Shown in pieces: positions 1 to 6,438 of a stretch of DNA of 42,833 nt. The DNA lies in IMG/VR virus record IMGVR_UViG_3300049855_000410, positions 1 to 42,833 of that record; one strand, written 5' to 3'. The DNA is from a virus. Below the pieces are notes generated by a model, which did not search any database, was not told the origin of the DNA, and was given only the letters and a program-made list of their open reading frames with translations. Positions within the stretch are counted from its first letter, which is position 1, and each line of letters opens with the position of its first letter. The translations under genes were made by a program, and so were the position numbers.

Positions 1-429
1 CCCCCTATCCCCCCCCCGTAGGGGCACCATACTACCTAGTCCTGGATGGTGCTATACCATACGGTGCTACTCCGTACAGTGTTAAGACTGTTAAGAGGTA
101 TTAATAATGTATGATGCCCTATATCTTTTTATGGATGCGAGTATTATAAGGGGACGGTAGGTGGGGAGCGTTATATGCGAGATGGGGAGGTGCAATATTC
201 GTGCCAAGTGCAATTTTAATCCACACCTCTACTCCACATTATCATGATTATTAGCATCACTAGTAAAAACAATAACGTCTCATCTCTTTAGCGCCAAAGC
301 CTTCTGCCCTTAATCGTCACCATGTAAATAAGTTTTACATTTAGTAATCCTAATAAATTCACGGTGTGAGTGACGTTTAATGTCTTCACACAAATAATGC
401 GATTTAATAGCTGTTATATTCGATTTGTG

Positions 430-457
430 TTGGCACATGTTATGCAATACTTATTAT
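430..457 (+). promoter_or_regulatory. sigma70-like promoter of the left rightward operon
   Basis: TTGGCA (430-435) and TATTAT (452-457) are separated by 16 bases; each matches the bacterial consensus at 5 of 6 positions. The spacer contains TTATGCAATA (440-449), a motif that recurs near the divergent promoters at 7257, so it may be an operator. Transcription would start near 464 and give a leader of about 65 bases before the gene at 531. Confidence 0.5.
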
Positions 458-474
458 CATAACAGGTTGGGTTA

Positions 475-510
475 GCCGCTAGCCGTTTCCTCAATAGTCC
501 AATTAGCGGC
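475..510 (+). promoter_or_regulatory. leader hairpin upstream of first gene
   Basis: GCCGCTA (475-481) is perfectly complementary to TAGCGGC (504-510) with a 22-base loop, lying in the presumed 5' leader just before the ribosome binding site of the gene at 531. It could stabilise the message or modulate its translation. No U-run follows, so it is not a classic terminator. Confidence 0.4.
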
Positions 511-530
511 GAAGGAAAGAAAGGGATTAT

Positions 531-812
531 ATGAAGATCGATAGAACAGATTCACACGAAGCTTGGATTGAAAAGATGTTGGCCGCTCCTTCTGCGCCGA
601 AACGAGAAATGAGCTTAGATAAGTTAATGGCTTATACAAAGCGAATGGAAAAAGAGGAGATGCGCCGAGAGGCTTTTAAATTAAGTCCTGGCAAAGTTGA
701 TCTTATTCAATTTGTTTTAGTGTTTGGGTTTATTGGGTTGTGTTTAGCTTTAGCTTTGATTTATCCAGTATTCTTTATCGGTTTAGCTTGTTTAGTCTTC
801 ATCATGGGATGA
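531..812 (+). CDS. small two-segment membrane protein
   Basis: A 93-aa protein of unknown function. Residues 1-55 are charged and probably helical. Residues 56-93 are almost wholly hydrophobic and could form one long or two short membrane helices, so the N-terminus probably lies in the cytoplasm with a C-terminal membrane anchor. The start follows a purine-rich GAAAGGG-type binding site. It is the first gene of the rightward block behind the 430-457 promoter, a position where phages often put host-takeover genes; that role is inference. Confidence 0.7.
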   Translation: MKIDRTDSHEAWIEKMLAAPSAPKREMSLDKLMAYTKRMEKEEMRREAFKLSPGKVDLIQFVLVFGFIGLCLALALIYPVFFIGLACLVFIMG

Positions 813-873
813 TGCCCATTTACCCCCAATGGGCTTGAGAGCAAGGACGCTCTCTCCTTTTAAAGGAGATTGT

Positions 874-1020
874 ATGAATTTTAGATTATTAACTTATCTT
901 AATAAACACGGACAAGTAACGATCTATTACGGAGTGCCAATTAGTTTTGAAGGAATGCGATATTGGAAAAGCATGGGATATATGATAAATTTAACTAGTA
1001 TTACAAAGCTTGCTCACTAG
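874..1020 (+). CDS. small hypothetical protein (48 aa)
   Basis: I start this gene at the ATG at 874 because it follows a clear AAAGGAG site (862-868). A longer open frame extends to 829 without support. The 48-aa product is slightly basic and has no recognised motif. It is followed nine bases later by the gene at 1029 and looks like part of the early operon of small genes. Confidence 0.55.
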   Translation: MNFRLLTYLNKHGQVTIYYGVPISFEGMRYWKSMGYMINLTSITKLAH

Positions 1021-1028
1021 GAGGAAAT

Positions 1029-1247
1029 ATGAAGAATTTCGAACTAGATACATTAGAAGGCAGAATGGCCTTAGTGTTAGAAAGCATGCGTGAAGTGAGC
1101 GCTGAGTTGCGCGAAATCACCGAAGATAAAGATATGGAAGCACAAGAATGGTGGAGACGCTGCAAAGACACGAGCGAGCGGTTAGGCAATCTTCAGACGT
1201 GTTTAAATATGCTTATTTTGGAACTATTAGAAAGAAAAGTGGCTTAA
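1029..1247 (+). CDS. small coiled-coil hypothetical protein
   Basis: A 72-aa acidic protein with heptad-like spacing of hydrophobic residues throughout (for example LVLESMREVSAELREI), which predicts a helical coiled coil. It has an excellent ribosome binding site, AGGAGG, at the end of the preceding gene. Function unknown; most likely a small early phage protein. Confidence 0.65.
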   Translation: MKNFELDTLEGRMALVLESMREVSAELREITEDKDMEAQEWWRRCKDTSERLGNLQTCLNMLILELLERKVA

Positions 1248-1248
1248 T

Positions 1249-1440
1249 ATGAATAAATATTTAACGAAAGCAGAATTAGGCTCTATTATTCCATATAAAG
1301 TGCAAGAAAATCAGAAGGTGTATGAGGCTATATTTGAATATGCGTCTGGTAATCTAACCGCCGTTGGTTTAATATCATTGATTGACTCTATTATTGCTAA
1401 AGAAGAACAAGCATATACAGATGAGGTGAATTATGAATAA
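1249..1440 (+). CDS. small hypothetical protein (63 aa)
   Basis: It begins one base after the stop of the previous gene and ends by overlapping the next start by 8 bases, so translation is probably coupled in both directions. The 63-aa product is acidic with no recognised domain. The binding site is weak, consistent with coupling. Function unknown. Confidence 0.6.
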   Translation: MNKYLTKAELGSIIPYKVQENQKVYEAIFEYASGNLTAVGLISLIDSIIAKEEQAYTDEVNYE

Positions 1441-1858
1441 AGCATTGTTAAGTTTGTTATTGTTTTGTGTTGCATGCGGCCAATCTGTTGAAAAAGGAGA
1501 TCCAGGTTCAGTCACAGTTGTTAAAAAAACTGGCGCTATTACCGTTACACTTATTGCAGATAATATAACACCATCTGTATTTACTGTGGATCAGCAGCTT
1601 AAGATAACCATTCCGCATGAGATTGCTTCTCCTATTCATAGTGTTACTGGAGATACAGTAAGACTTACATTTGGATCTGTAGATTGTTATTATAGTAACA
1701 GCGTATTGAGTGGCTTGTTTGAATTTCAGTCTTGCGCTTCAGGCTACACACAATTTGATGACATTGCTTTGAGAGCAGGAGAAGTGGTTAGTTTATTGGT
1801 TGACATTTCACATGGCCATTCAATCACTGTCAAGGCAACATTGCAGGGAGTATACTAA
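1433..1858 (+). CDS. predicted lipoprotein
   Basis: A 141-aa protein that starts with a signal sequence: MNK, a hydrophobic stretch to about residue 14, then FCVAC, which fits a lipobox with the modified Cys at residue 15. The mature part is rich in Thr, Val and Ser and predicts beta structure, with two further Cys that could form a disulfide. It would be exported and lipid-anchored in a Gram-negative envelope. Phage lipoproteins of this kind can act in superinfection exclusion; that role is inference. The start follows GAGGTG and overlaps the previous gene. Confidence 0.65.
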   Translation: MNKALLSLLLFCVACGQSVEKGDPGSVTVVKKTGAITVTLIADNITPSVFTVDQQLKITIPHEIASPIHSVTGDTVRLTFGSVDCYYSNSVLSGLFEFQSCASGYTQFDDIALRAGEVVSLLVDISHGHSITVKATLQGVY

Positions 1859-1859
1859 T

Positions 1860-2117
1860 ATGTCTATAAGAAGCAAACTAGATTTTGAAGATATGCGAGC
1901 AGATTTTGACGACATCGAATTTCCTGGTATCGATCGCGCATCCTTTAAAGCAGGGTATTTTGCGGGCCTCGATAAGGGAAAGTTAAGGGGATTTGAGCAA
2001 GCCATCGGATTTTTAGAAAACGAACATCCTACTGATTTGCCTAAAGCCAATAGAACAAATCGATTTGATTGGGCCCTTTATTTAAAAAAGAAAATGAAAG
2101 GGATTTTTAATGTATAG
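1860..2117 (+). CDS. hypothetical protein (85 aa)
   Basis: I place the start at the ATG at 1860, immediately after the lipoprotein stop (1856-1858), rather than the longer open frame from 1800, which would overlap the lipoprotein. The product is charged, acidic in its first half and basic at its C-terminus, with no recognised motif. It overlaps the start of the next gene by 8 bases. Function unknown. Confidence 0.6.
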   Translation: MSIRSKLDFEDMRADFDDIEFPGIDRASFKAGYFAGLDKGKLRGFEQAIGFLENEHPTDLPKANRTNRFDWALYLKKKMKGIFNV

Positions 2118-2514
2118 ACCATTTTTACCACCTTATATCAGAATGTCTCTTAACTTTATGCAATATTTATACCTACATCCAGAACGAACAGTTACTAGTG
2201 AAGAACTCATTGAGATGACAATGTCAGAACGCTACCCATCGGTTGCAGTGTTAAATATGCTGACAGAAAGTGGTTACATAAGAGGTAAAACAGGTAGCTA
2301 TGGCGGATATCGATTAGTAGAAGATGTTCCTACAAAAACCTTGGCACAAGCATTTGAAGAGCTAGGGTGGAGCAGCAACAGCGCGCTTCCCACTAACTTT
2401 GCTTCTCAAATTGCAGAACGAGAGCTAGATGTGTGTTTGCAGAGGCTGTCTTTAGAGCAGCTGTTTACTGCGCATGGTACTTTATTTCCAACACCTATTA
2501 GTGGTGCTGTATGA
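2110..2514 (+). CDS. Rrf2-like winged-helix transcription regulator
   Basis: A 134-aa protein with the layout of Rrf2-family regulators: an N-terminal helix, a winged helix over residues 20-75, and the typical beta-wing ending GSYGGYRLVEDVP, after which the family normally reads L...A....G. Rrf2 proteins (such as IscR or NsrR) bind DNA as dimers and many carry an Fe-S cluster. Here the conserved Cys triad is absent: only one Cys is seen, near residue 114. It would therefore sense something else or be constitutive. It overlaps the glycosyltransferase start by 4 bases (ATGA), so the pair is coupled. Assignment to the family is from the wing motif and is moderately sure. Confidence 0.6.
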   Translation: MYRPFLPPYIRMSLNFMQYLYLHPERTVTSEELIEMTMSERYPSVAVLNMLTESGYIRGKTGSYGGYRLVEDVPTKTLAQAFEELGWSSNSALPTNFASQIAERELDVCLQRLSLEQLFTAHGTLFPTPISGAV

Positions 2515-3470
2515 GAATTTTATTTTACGATCCTACTACATATAAACCATATACATATGATTCTTTAGATATGGAGCCATTAGGGGGAAGTGAAGCTACA
2601 CTTTTACGCATCGCGCAGGCTATTAGCAAGCAAGATCATAAGGTACATCTACACCAACCCACGTTTTCATCAACACACGATCTACCCCCACAAGTGGATG
2701 TTGTTGTATGCATGCGTAGTACGGATCATTTACCCTTGCTTCGAACAATTTATCCAAGAGCCAAGCTATTTCTTTGGACACATGACATTCTTATTCCAAG
2801 AGAAGCGGCAAAATGGGAATTGGTGCAAAAAAGTGATGCGACTGTAATATGTGTGTCTCAATGGCATAAAGTACAGACAGTAGAAATGTATAAAGCGGCT
2901 GGATGGAACGGCCAATTTAAAATAGAGAAGATTTATAATCCGATTGATGATAATCTAAAACCGAATGGAGAAGAATATGATAAAAACCGTATTGTCTTTT
3001 TTTCGTCGCCACATAAAGGACTTGGATGGACGTTTGAAGTCTTTGAGCGCTTGGTATCTTTCGCACCCGAGCTTACGCTATTCACATCGAATCCGGGCTA
3101 TCTCCCGACGATGGAGCCGCCCCCTTCGCTACATGGCCATGTCACTGTTCTTGGTGCTCTTCCTCATTCCAGGGTCCTTGATTATGTTAGGGGTTCTTTG
3201 TGCTGTCTCCACCTTAATCATGTCTTTCCCGAAACTTTTGGCCTTGTTTCTGCAGAAGCTAACGCAGTTGGCACGCCGGTTCTTACGTCAAGACTAGGTG
3301 CTAACCCAGAAGTGCTATACCATCCCAACGAGATGATCGATACAAGAAATGTAAAACTAGTTGTCGATCGGGTTATGTCGTGGTATAAAGGATTTAGACC
3401 CAAAGTAAGGGCCAAAGAAGAGTTTCGTACATCGAATGTAATTAAGCGTTGGTATGAGGTACTTAAATGA
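2511..3470 (+). CDS. glycosyltransferase, GT4-like (GT-B fold)
   Basis: A 319-aa protein resembling family 4 glycosyltransferases, which move a sugar from a nucleotide donor to an acceptor. Evidence is the N-terminal GGSEA motif near residue 27, the substrate-binding E-x7-E pattern in the C-terminal half (PETFGLVSAEANAVGTPV) and the following GANPEVL. It is slightly shorter than the 350-400 aa typical of the family. Possible targets are modified phage DNA bases, host surface polysaccharide or a virion protein; the sequence does not decide. It overlaps the Rrf2-like gene upstream and the small gene downstream by 4 bases each. Confidence 0.8.
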   Translation: MRILFYDPTTYKPYTYDSLDMEPLGGSEATLLRIAQAISKQDHKVHLHQPTFSSTHDLPPQVDVVVCMRSTDHLPLLRTIYPRAKLFLWTHDILIPREAAKWELVQKSDATVICVSQWHKVQTVEMYKAAGWNGQFKIEKIYNPIDDNLKPNGEEYDKNRIVFFSSPHKGLGWTFEVFERLVSFAPELTLFTSNPGYLPTMEPPPSLHGHVTVLGALPHSRVLDYVRGSLCCLHLNHVFPETFGLVSAEANAVGTPVLTSRLGANPEVLYHPNEMIDTRNVKLVVDRVMSWYKGFRPKVRAKEEFRTSNVIKRWYEVLK

Positions 3471-3688
3471 GTGACAGCCCAATGACGGCTTTTTACAAAG
3501 CCAGATTAAGATCAGATTTAACTAATTTTAGTCAAAGCGCCGTCTTTATAAGAGACGTACCACAATCTGGAGCTGCGCAACTTGAGATAGTAGCGATGCT
3601 TGAAAAGCGTTTAGCAGACATTAGGCGAGCTATAATATTTATCGATAATGTTAATAAGACCAGAGGAGGGGTAAATGGGCCACAATAA
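3467..3688 (+). CDS. small hypothetical protein (73 aa)
   Basis: A 73-aa basic protein, overlapping both neighbours (4 bases upstream, 14 bases downstream), so clearly part of the same operon. The second half looks like an amphipathic helix (LEIVAMLEKRLADIRRAIIFI). No recognised family. Confidence 0.55.
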   Translation: MSDSPMTAFYKARLRSDLTNFSQSAVFIRDVPQSGAAQLEIVAMLEKRLADIRRAIIFIDNVNKTRGGVNGPQ

Positions 3689-4145
3689 ATGCCAAGACGC
3701 CAGAGCATTAGAGGAATTGTGTAAAAAATGCCTTGATGAGTATGACGATCTTAATAGGATAGCTGATGCTATCCCTGGTGACGGGCCTATTGATTACGTA
3801 CCAACCTGCAATTCAGTACCTATTAAACAAGAAGGAAAGAAATTTGATAATGGCAAGCCACCTATGGAACTATTATCTAACCAAGCTTTAGTAGAAATAG
3901 CTAAAGTGTTTGGAAAAGGAGCAGAGAAGTATGGTCGCTATAACTACAAAAACGGAATTGCTTGGACTCGTATTATCGGCGCAGCTTATCGCCATCTTGG
4001 TGCTTTCAATTCGGGAGAAGATCTCGATCCTGAAACTGGGCTTAGTCATATTGCCCATTTGGGTTGTTGCGTTGTTATGCTTCTCGACTACATTAATGAT
4101 CATCCTGAATTAGATGATCGATATAAAGCTAAAAAACCAACTTAA
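3675..4145 (+). CDS. MazG/MazZ-like dATP/dGTP diphosphohydrolase family protein
   Basis: A 156-aa protein whose second half carries the signature of the phage dATP/dGTP diphosphohydrolase domain (also listed as DUF5664): KFDNGKPPMELL, then GAEKYGRYNYKNGI, then AAYRHLGAFNSGEDLDPETG and SHIAHLGCCVVMLLDY. The acidic and His residues on the two helices are the metal-binding set expected of all-alpha NTP pyrophosphatases. The likely reaction is removal of pyrophosphate from dATP or dGTP. Relatives called MazZ serve phages that replace adenine by diaminopurine, but I see no PurZ-type synthetase here, so a general pool-cleaning role is more likely. The first 50 residues contain several Cys and are not part of the domain. 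Confidence 0.7.
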   Translation: MGHNKCQDARALEELCKKCLDEYDDLNRIADAIPGDGPIDYVPTCNSVPIKQEGKKFDNGKPPMELLSNQALVEIAKVFGKGAEKYGRYNYKNGIAWTRIIGAAYRHLGAFNSGEDLDPETGLSHIAHLGCCVVMLLDYINDHPELDDRYKAKKPT

Positions 4146-4161
4146 TAAAAGGCGGACATTT

Positions 4162-4278
4162 ATGGACCGTACTCCACGAAATCGTATCTCGCTGAAACAA
4201 TTGATCTTTTTGCTATGGCCGCTTATTTGTATATTAGCAATCCGCTTCGGCGTTATTCTTAGACAGATGATGGGGTGA
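4162..4278 (+). CDS. tiny membrane protein (38 aa)
   Basis: A short open frame with a good binding site (AAGGCGG, 8 bases upstream). The product starts MDRTPRNRISLKQ and then has one hydrophobic helix (LIFLLWPLICILAIRFGVIL). It fills the gap between its neighbours, and its TGA overlaps the GTG start of the next gene, which supports translation. Function unknown; a single-span phage membrane peptide. Confidence 0.5.
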   Translation: MDRTPRNRISLKQLIFLLWPLICILAIRFGVILRQMMG

Positions 4279-4646
4279 TTGTGTTTAACATTTACCCTAA
4301 TAATTATTTCCTTGATCAAATGCCCTTGTATAGCGTTAAAGAGCGGCGTTTTATTGTTCCAACCCAGACCATCACACTGAGAGTTAGTATAAAATTAAGA
4401 TTTCTTTACATTGTTAATAGGATTAAAGAATCCATTAGGTTATTTATACGTATCCATATTGGAGATTATTGGCCACCTATATATGTCCTAAAATCTTACA
4501 GAGAACGGACCGCATTTGGACCATCACCCTTGGTGCCCCCCTCTTATTTAGATTCGTTGATTGGAAAAAGAATTAGCAGAGACAGATTAATGTATTTAAT
4601 GGAGTTGGCCGATAAGTATTATGATTATGAATTGGAGGAAGTATGA
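4275..4646 (+). CDS. hypothetical protein (123 aa)
   Basis: Begins with a GTG that overlaps the stop of the tiny upstream membrane gene (GTGA) and ends overlapping the next ATG by 4 bases. The 123-aa product is very basic in its first two thirds and acidic at the end. No known domain recognised. Alternative later starts exist, so the N-terminus is uncertain. Confidence 0.5.
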   Translation: MIVFNIYPNNYFLDQMPLYSVKERRFIVPTQTITLRVSIKLRFLYIVNRIKESIRLFIRIHIGDYWPPIYVLKSYRERTAFGPSPLVPPSYLDSLIGKRISRDRLMYLMELADKYYDYELEEV

Positions 4647-4849
4647 AAGAAGATAAGAGAATTCATGTGCTGGCGTTTGATATTGTAGAATATCTCAAAA
4701 CAGACATTGCGATGGATCCTAAATTTGCGGCTAGACTACAAACAAGTCTATATGAAGTGTTGAGTGCTCCAGACATTCTTAACTATCTAATGAAGTCGGC
4801 TCCGGATTATCTGAAGAATCAGTCTCAATCGAAAAAAGAAGGTCAGTAA
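4643..4849 (+). CDS. hypothetical protein (68 aa), last gene of the left block
   Basis: A 68-aa protein predicted to be helical. The start is supported by GGAGG upstream. The last 71 bases overlap the end of the leftward gene at 4779-4988 on the other strand, so the two operons meet tail to tail. I see no terminator hairpin between them. Function unknown. Confidence 0.55.
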   Translation: MKEDKRIHVLAFDIVEYLKTDIAMDPKFAARLQTSLYEVLSAPDILNYLMKSAPDYLKNQSQSKKEGQ

Positions 4850-4988
4850 CAGCGTCCAACACATCTTGTGGTGTCAACTCTTCGCCATCCTGGGCAGTGA
4901 GTTGAATTGACCATTCAGATCCGTCATTGCTCATATTTACGTAAAAGGTAATTTCGCGCTCTTCTGCTGGTTTTTGTTTCTTAGGCAT
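4779..4988 (-). CDS. hypothetical acidic protein (69 aa)
   Basis: I choose the ATG at 4988 because it overlaps the stop of the endolysin-like gene upstream (ATGCCTAA), giving translational coupling; the longer frame to 5054 would lie inside that gene. The product begins MPKKQKPAEE and is strongly acidic after that, with alternating hydrophobic residues suggesting a small alpha/beta domain. Its 3' end overlaps a rightward gene by 71 bases. Function unknown. Confidence 0.5.
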   Translation of the reverse strand: MPKKQKPAEEREITFYVNMSNDGSEWSIQLTAQDGEELTPQDVLDAVTDLLFSIETDSSDNPEPTSLDS

Positions 4989-5364
4989 ATTGAATATGAA
5001 AATGGGCAACATTACCCGCGATAGTATGGTATAGGGCCACTTTTCGTTGACCACCTTGATAAGAAAAACAATTTAAAAAGGCGAGCATTCTTTCGATCTC
5101 CCTGTCAGTAAATACAGAAGACCTTAAATCTAAGGCCTCCCAACGCATATGCGGAGATGTGGGCGGCCTCTTTTCTGGCGGTGTTTGAGAATATAGCGCT
5201 TCAAACTCTTCTTGTGTTCTAAACACATCGGTTACTGTAATATCTTTCTTTAACTCTAACTCACAAAACTCACTTAATGCCGTTGCTAGGCGCACAATTC
5301 GTGGATTTTTGGACTTAAGCTGCTCAAAATCACTTTTCTGTCTATCTGTTTTAAAAAGAATCAC
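4981..5364 (-). CDS. M15-type peptidase, candidate endolysin
   Basis: A 127-aa protein resembling M15 (VanY / D-Ala-D-Ala carboxypeptidase-like) enzymes, which cut peptide cross-links of peptidoglycan. The zinc-site pattern is present: SPHMRWEALDLR gives H and D seven apart, and the C-terminal HFH gives the last His. I start at the GTG at 5364 since it follows a perfect AGGAGG with 6-base spacing and overlaps the HAD gene by 14 bases; a frame open to 5448 has no such support. There is no signal peptide, so it would need a holin or other export. With the lytic transglycosylase at 13610 it is one of two cell-wall hydrolases here. Confidence 0.65.
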   Translation of the reverse strand: MILFKTDRQKSDFEQLKSKNPRIVRLATALSEFCELELKKDITVTDVFRTQEEFEALYSQTPPEKRPPTSPHMRWEALDLRSSVFTDREIERMLAFLNCFSYQGGQRKVALYHTIAGNVAHFHIQYA

Positions 5365-5665
5365 CTTTTCCTCCTCTCCAGCACCAATTCTCGTGTGCGA
5401 CGATTCGCGATGGTGGAAGATCATCCCACATCCAAGTTGGTTTTGCAATAATCAGGTGAACGTATTTCTCTAAATTATACTGCCTGACTACTTGAGTGGC
5501 CCAAACAGCCCCACCCGCACTCCAAACTACAACTGTATGGCCTCTATTATGGTGACGTCTAAGTTGTTCTGCCACGGCCTCATTAAGAGAATAAGTATCT
5601 CCTCGCCAAATCACCAACGTCTCATCGACATCAAACGCGGCCACTAAACCGTGATAAACGTCCAT
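5351..5665 (-). CDS. HAD-like hydrolase domain protein
   Basis: A 104-aa protein with motif I of the haloacid dehalogenase superfamily, FDVDETL (D-x-D, nucleophile near residue 11), followed by motif II-like VVVWSAG near residues 47-53. HAD enzymes usually dephosphorylate small substrates. It is shorter than typical phosphatases and lacks an obvious cap, similar to the small C-terminal phosphatase parts of phage polynucleotide kinases. The start follows AGGAAG and overlaps the preceding TAATG. Substrate unknown. Confidence 0.7.
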   Translation of the reverse strand: MDVYHGLVAAFDVDETLVIWRGDTYSLNEAVAEQLRRHHNRGHTVVVWSAGGAVWATQVVRQYNLEKYVHLIIAKPTWMWDDLPPSRIVAHENWCWRGGKGDSF

Positions 5666-6090
5666 TAGACTTCCTCTTTCTTAAACTCTGCTTCAATATC
5701 CTTCGGCTCTGTCTGACCAGGTATAATAACCGTTAATTGTGTGTCACTGACCGTTTTCTCTTGTTGCTCTAATCCCATTGTTTTAAGGACAATTTTAGCT
5801 GCTTCTAGATTATTCTCTTGAAGCTGAAACTTAATAACTCTAACAGCTTCTTGTGCGAGCTCCGCCATTTCCTGTCTCGTTTTTGAGACAGCGCGTGACA
5901 TAGCGTCTTCACCAGTTACTTTAAGTAACTCACGGAATCGATCGCTCGCTTGAATACGTTTAACTAGATCTTTACTAATCTCAAGACGCTTAGCTAAATC
6001 CTGTATGGTAATTGTAGGATTAGCTAGCATAAGTGTGGCTACCTTACGGGTGATTATTTCTTCGATGATTACAGGATTCTTTTGACTCAT
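5665..6090 (-). CDS. HTH protein, candidate terminase small subunit
   Basis: A 141-aa protein with an N-terminal helix-turn-helix (about residues 26-52: TIQDLAKRLEISKDLVKRIQ) followed by a helical part with the pattern A.RVIKF.L.......AAKIVLKTMGL and an acidic tail. This order matches small terminase subunits of the phBC6A51 type, which bind the packaging site and feed DNA to the large subunit. In this genome it lies far from terL and in a different operon, so the call rests on architecture alone. A transcription regulator is the main alternative. It overlaps both neighbours by 1-4 bases. Confidence 0.45.
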   Translation of the reverse strand: MSQKNPVIIEEIITRKVATLMLANPTITIQDLAKRLEISKDLVKRIQASDRFRELLKVTGEDAMSRAVSKTRQEMAELAQEAVRVIKFQLQENNLEAAKIVLKTMGLEQQEKTVSDTQLTVIIPGQTEPKDIEAEFKKEEV

Positions 6091-6356
6091 GGTCTTTTCA
6101 TGTAATTCTTAATTTTATCGATGTCGCCTTGGCCTCTCGCTTTACACTCAGACACAAAGAGGTCCATACCTTCGCCTTCCAAGCCAATAAGGTCTCTAAG
6201 TATTGTACCACCAGATACACAGCCATAGTTAAATGAAATCTCAACTAACTCACTAGCTGCTTGAGTAATGCCATCAATGCGTCTCTCAACTAAATGTAAG
6301 GCTAAACTCATACCTAATACTAGCCCAATTATAAAACAAAAGGTTGCTCTAATCAT
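6087..6356 (-). CDS. single-span membrane protein (89 aa)
   Basis: The N-terminus is a hydrophobic segment (residues 2-21), either a membrane anchor or a signal peptide, followed by a soluble part with three Cys. Its ATG overlaps the stop of the 29-aa gene upstream (ATGATTAG) and its stop overlaps the next start (ATGA). Placed beside a possible endolysin it could be a lysis accessory protein, but there is no recognised family. Confidence 0.5.
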   Translation of the reverse strand: MIRATFCFIIGLVLGMSLALHLVERRIDGITQAASELVEISFNYGCVSGGTILRDLIGLEGEGMDLFVSECKARGQGDIDKIKNYMKRP

Positions 6357-6438
6357 CTTCGCTCCTATCAGTTGGGGACACTACGACCACCATCATTATA
6401 ATAGCAGCAGCAAACCAACAAAGCAACCCTTCTAACAT
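6349..6438 (-). CDS. tiny membrane peptide (29 aa)
   Basis: A 29-codon frame wedged between the protease and the 89-aa membrane protein. Its ATG shares bases with the protease stop (TAATG) and its TAG lies across the next ATG. The product has one hydrophobic helix (MLEGLLCWFAAAIIMMVVVV) and a short charged tail. Tight coupling on both sides supports translation. A holin-like or regulatory peptide is possible; this is inference. Confidence 0.45.
   Translation of the reverse strand: MLEGLLCWFAAAIIMMVVVVSPTDRSEDD

Larger units (their letters stand above)
1..530. other. left-end noncoding region with hairpins, repeats and an early promoter
   Basis: No convincing gene is seen in this stretch. 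It opens with a C-rich tract (CCCCTA 2-7 against TAGGGG 19-24) and then inverted repeats: GCACCAT (24-30) with ATGGTGC (46-52), ATGGT/ACCAT (46-60) and TACGG/CCGTA (60-76). Two 15-bp tandem units that begin GGTGCTA sit at 49-63 and 64-78. The sequence TGCAATATTCG at 191-201 recurs exactly at 7260-7270. A sigma70-type promoter and a leader hairpin close the region ahead of the first gene. It could hold a packaging, replication or early control region; the sequence alone does not decide. Confidence 0.6.

Noticed and set aside
2965-3297. 110-aa rightward frame with a strongly hydrophobic middle inside the glycosyltransferase gene
   Set aside because: It lies wholly within the well-supported GT4 gene in another frame, has no binding site, and has no relation to neighbours; a shadow frame.
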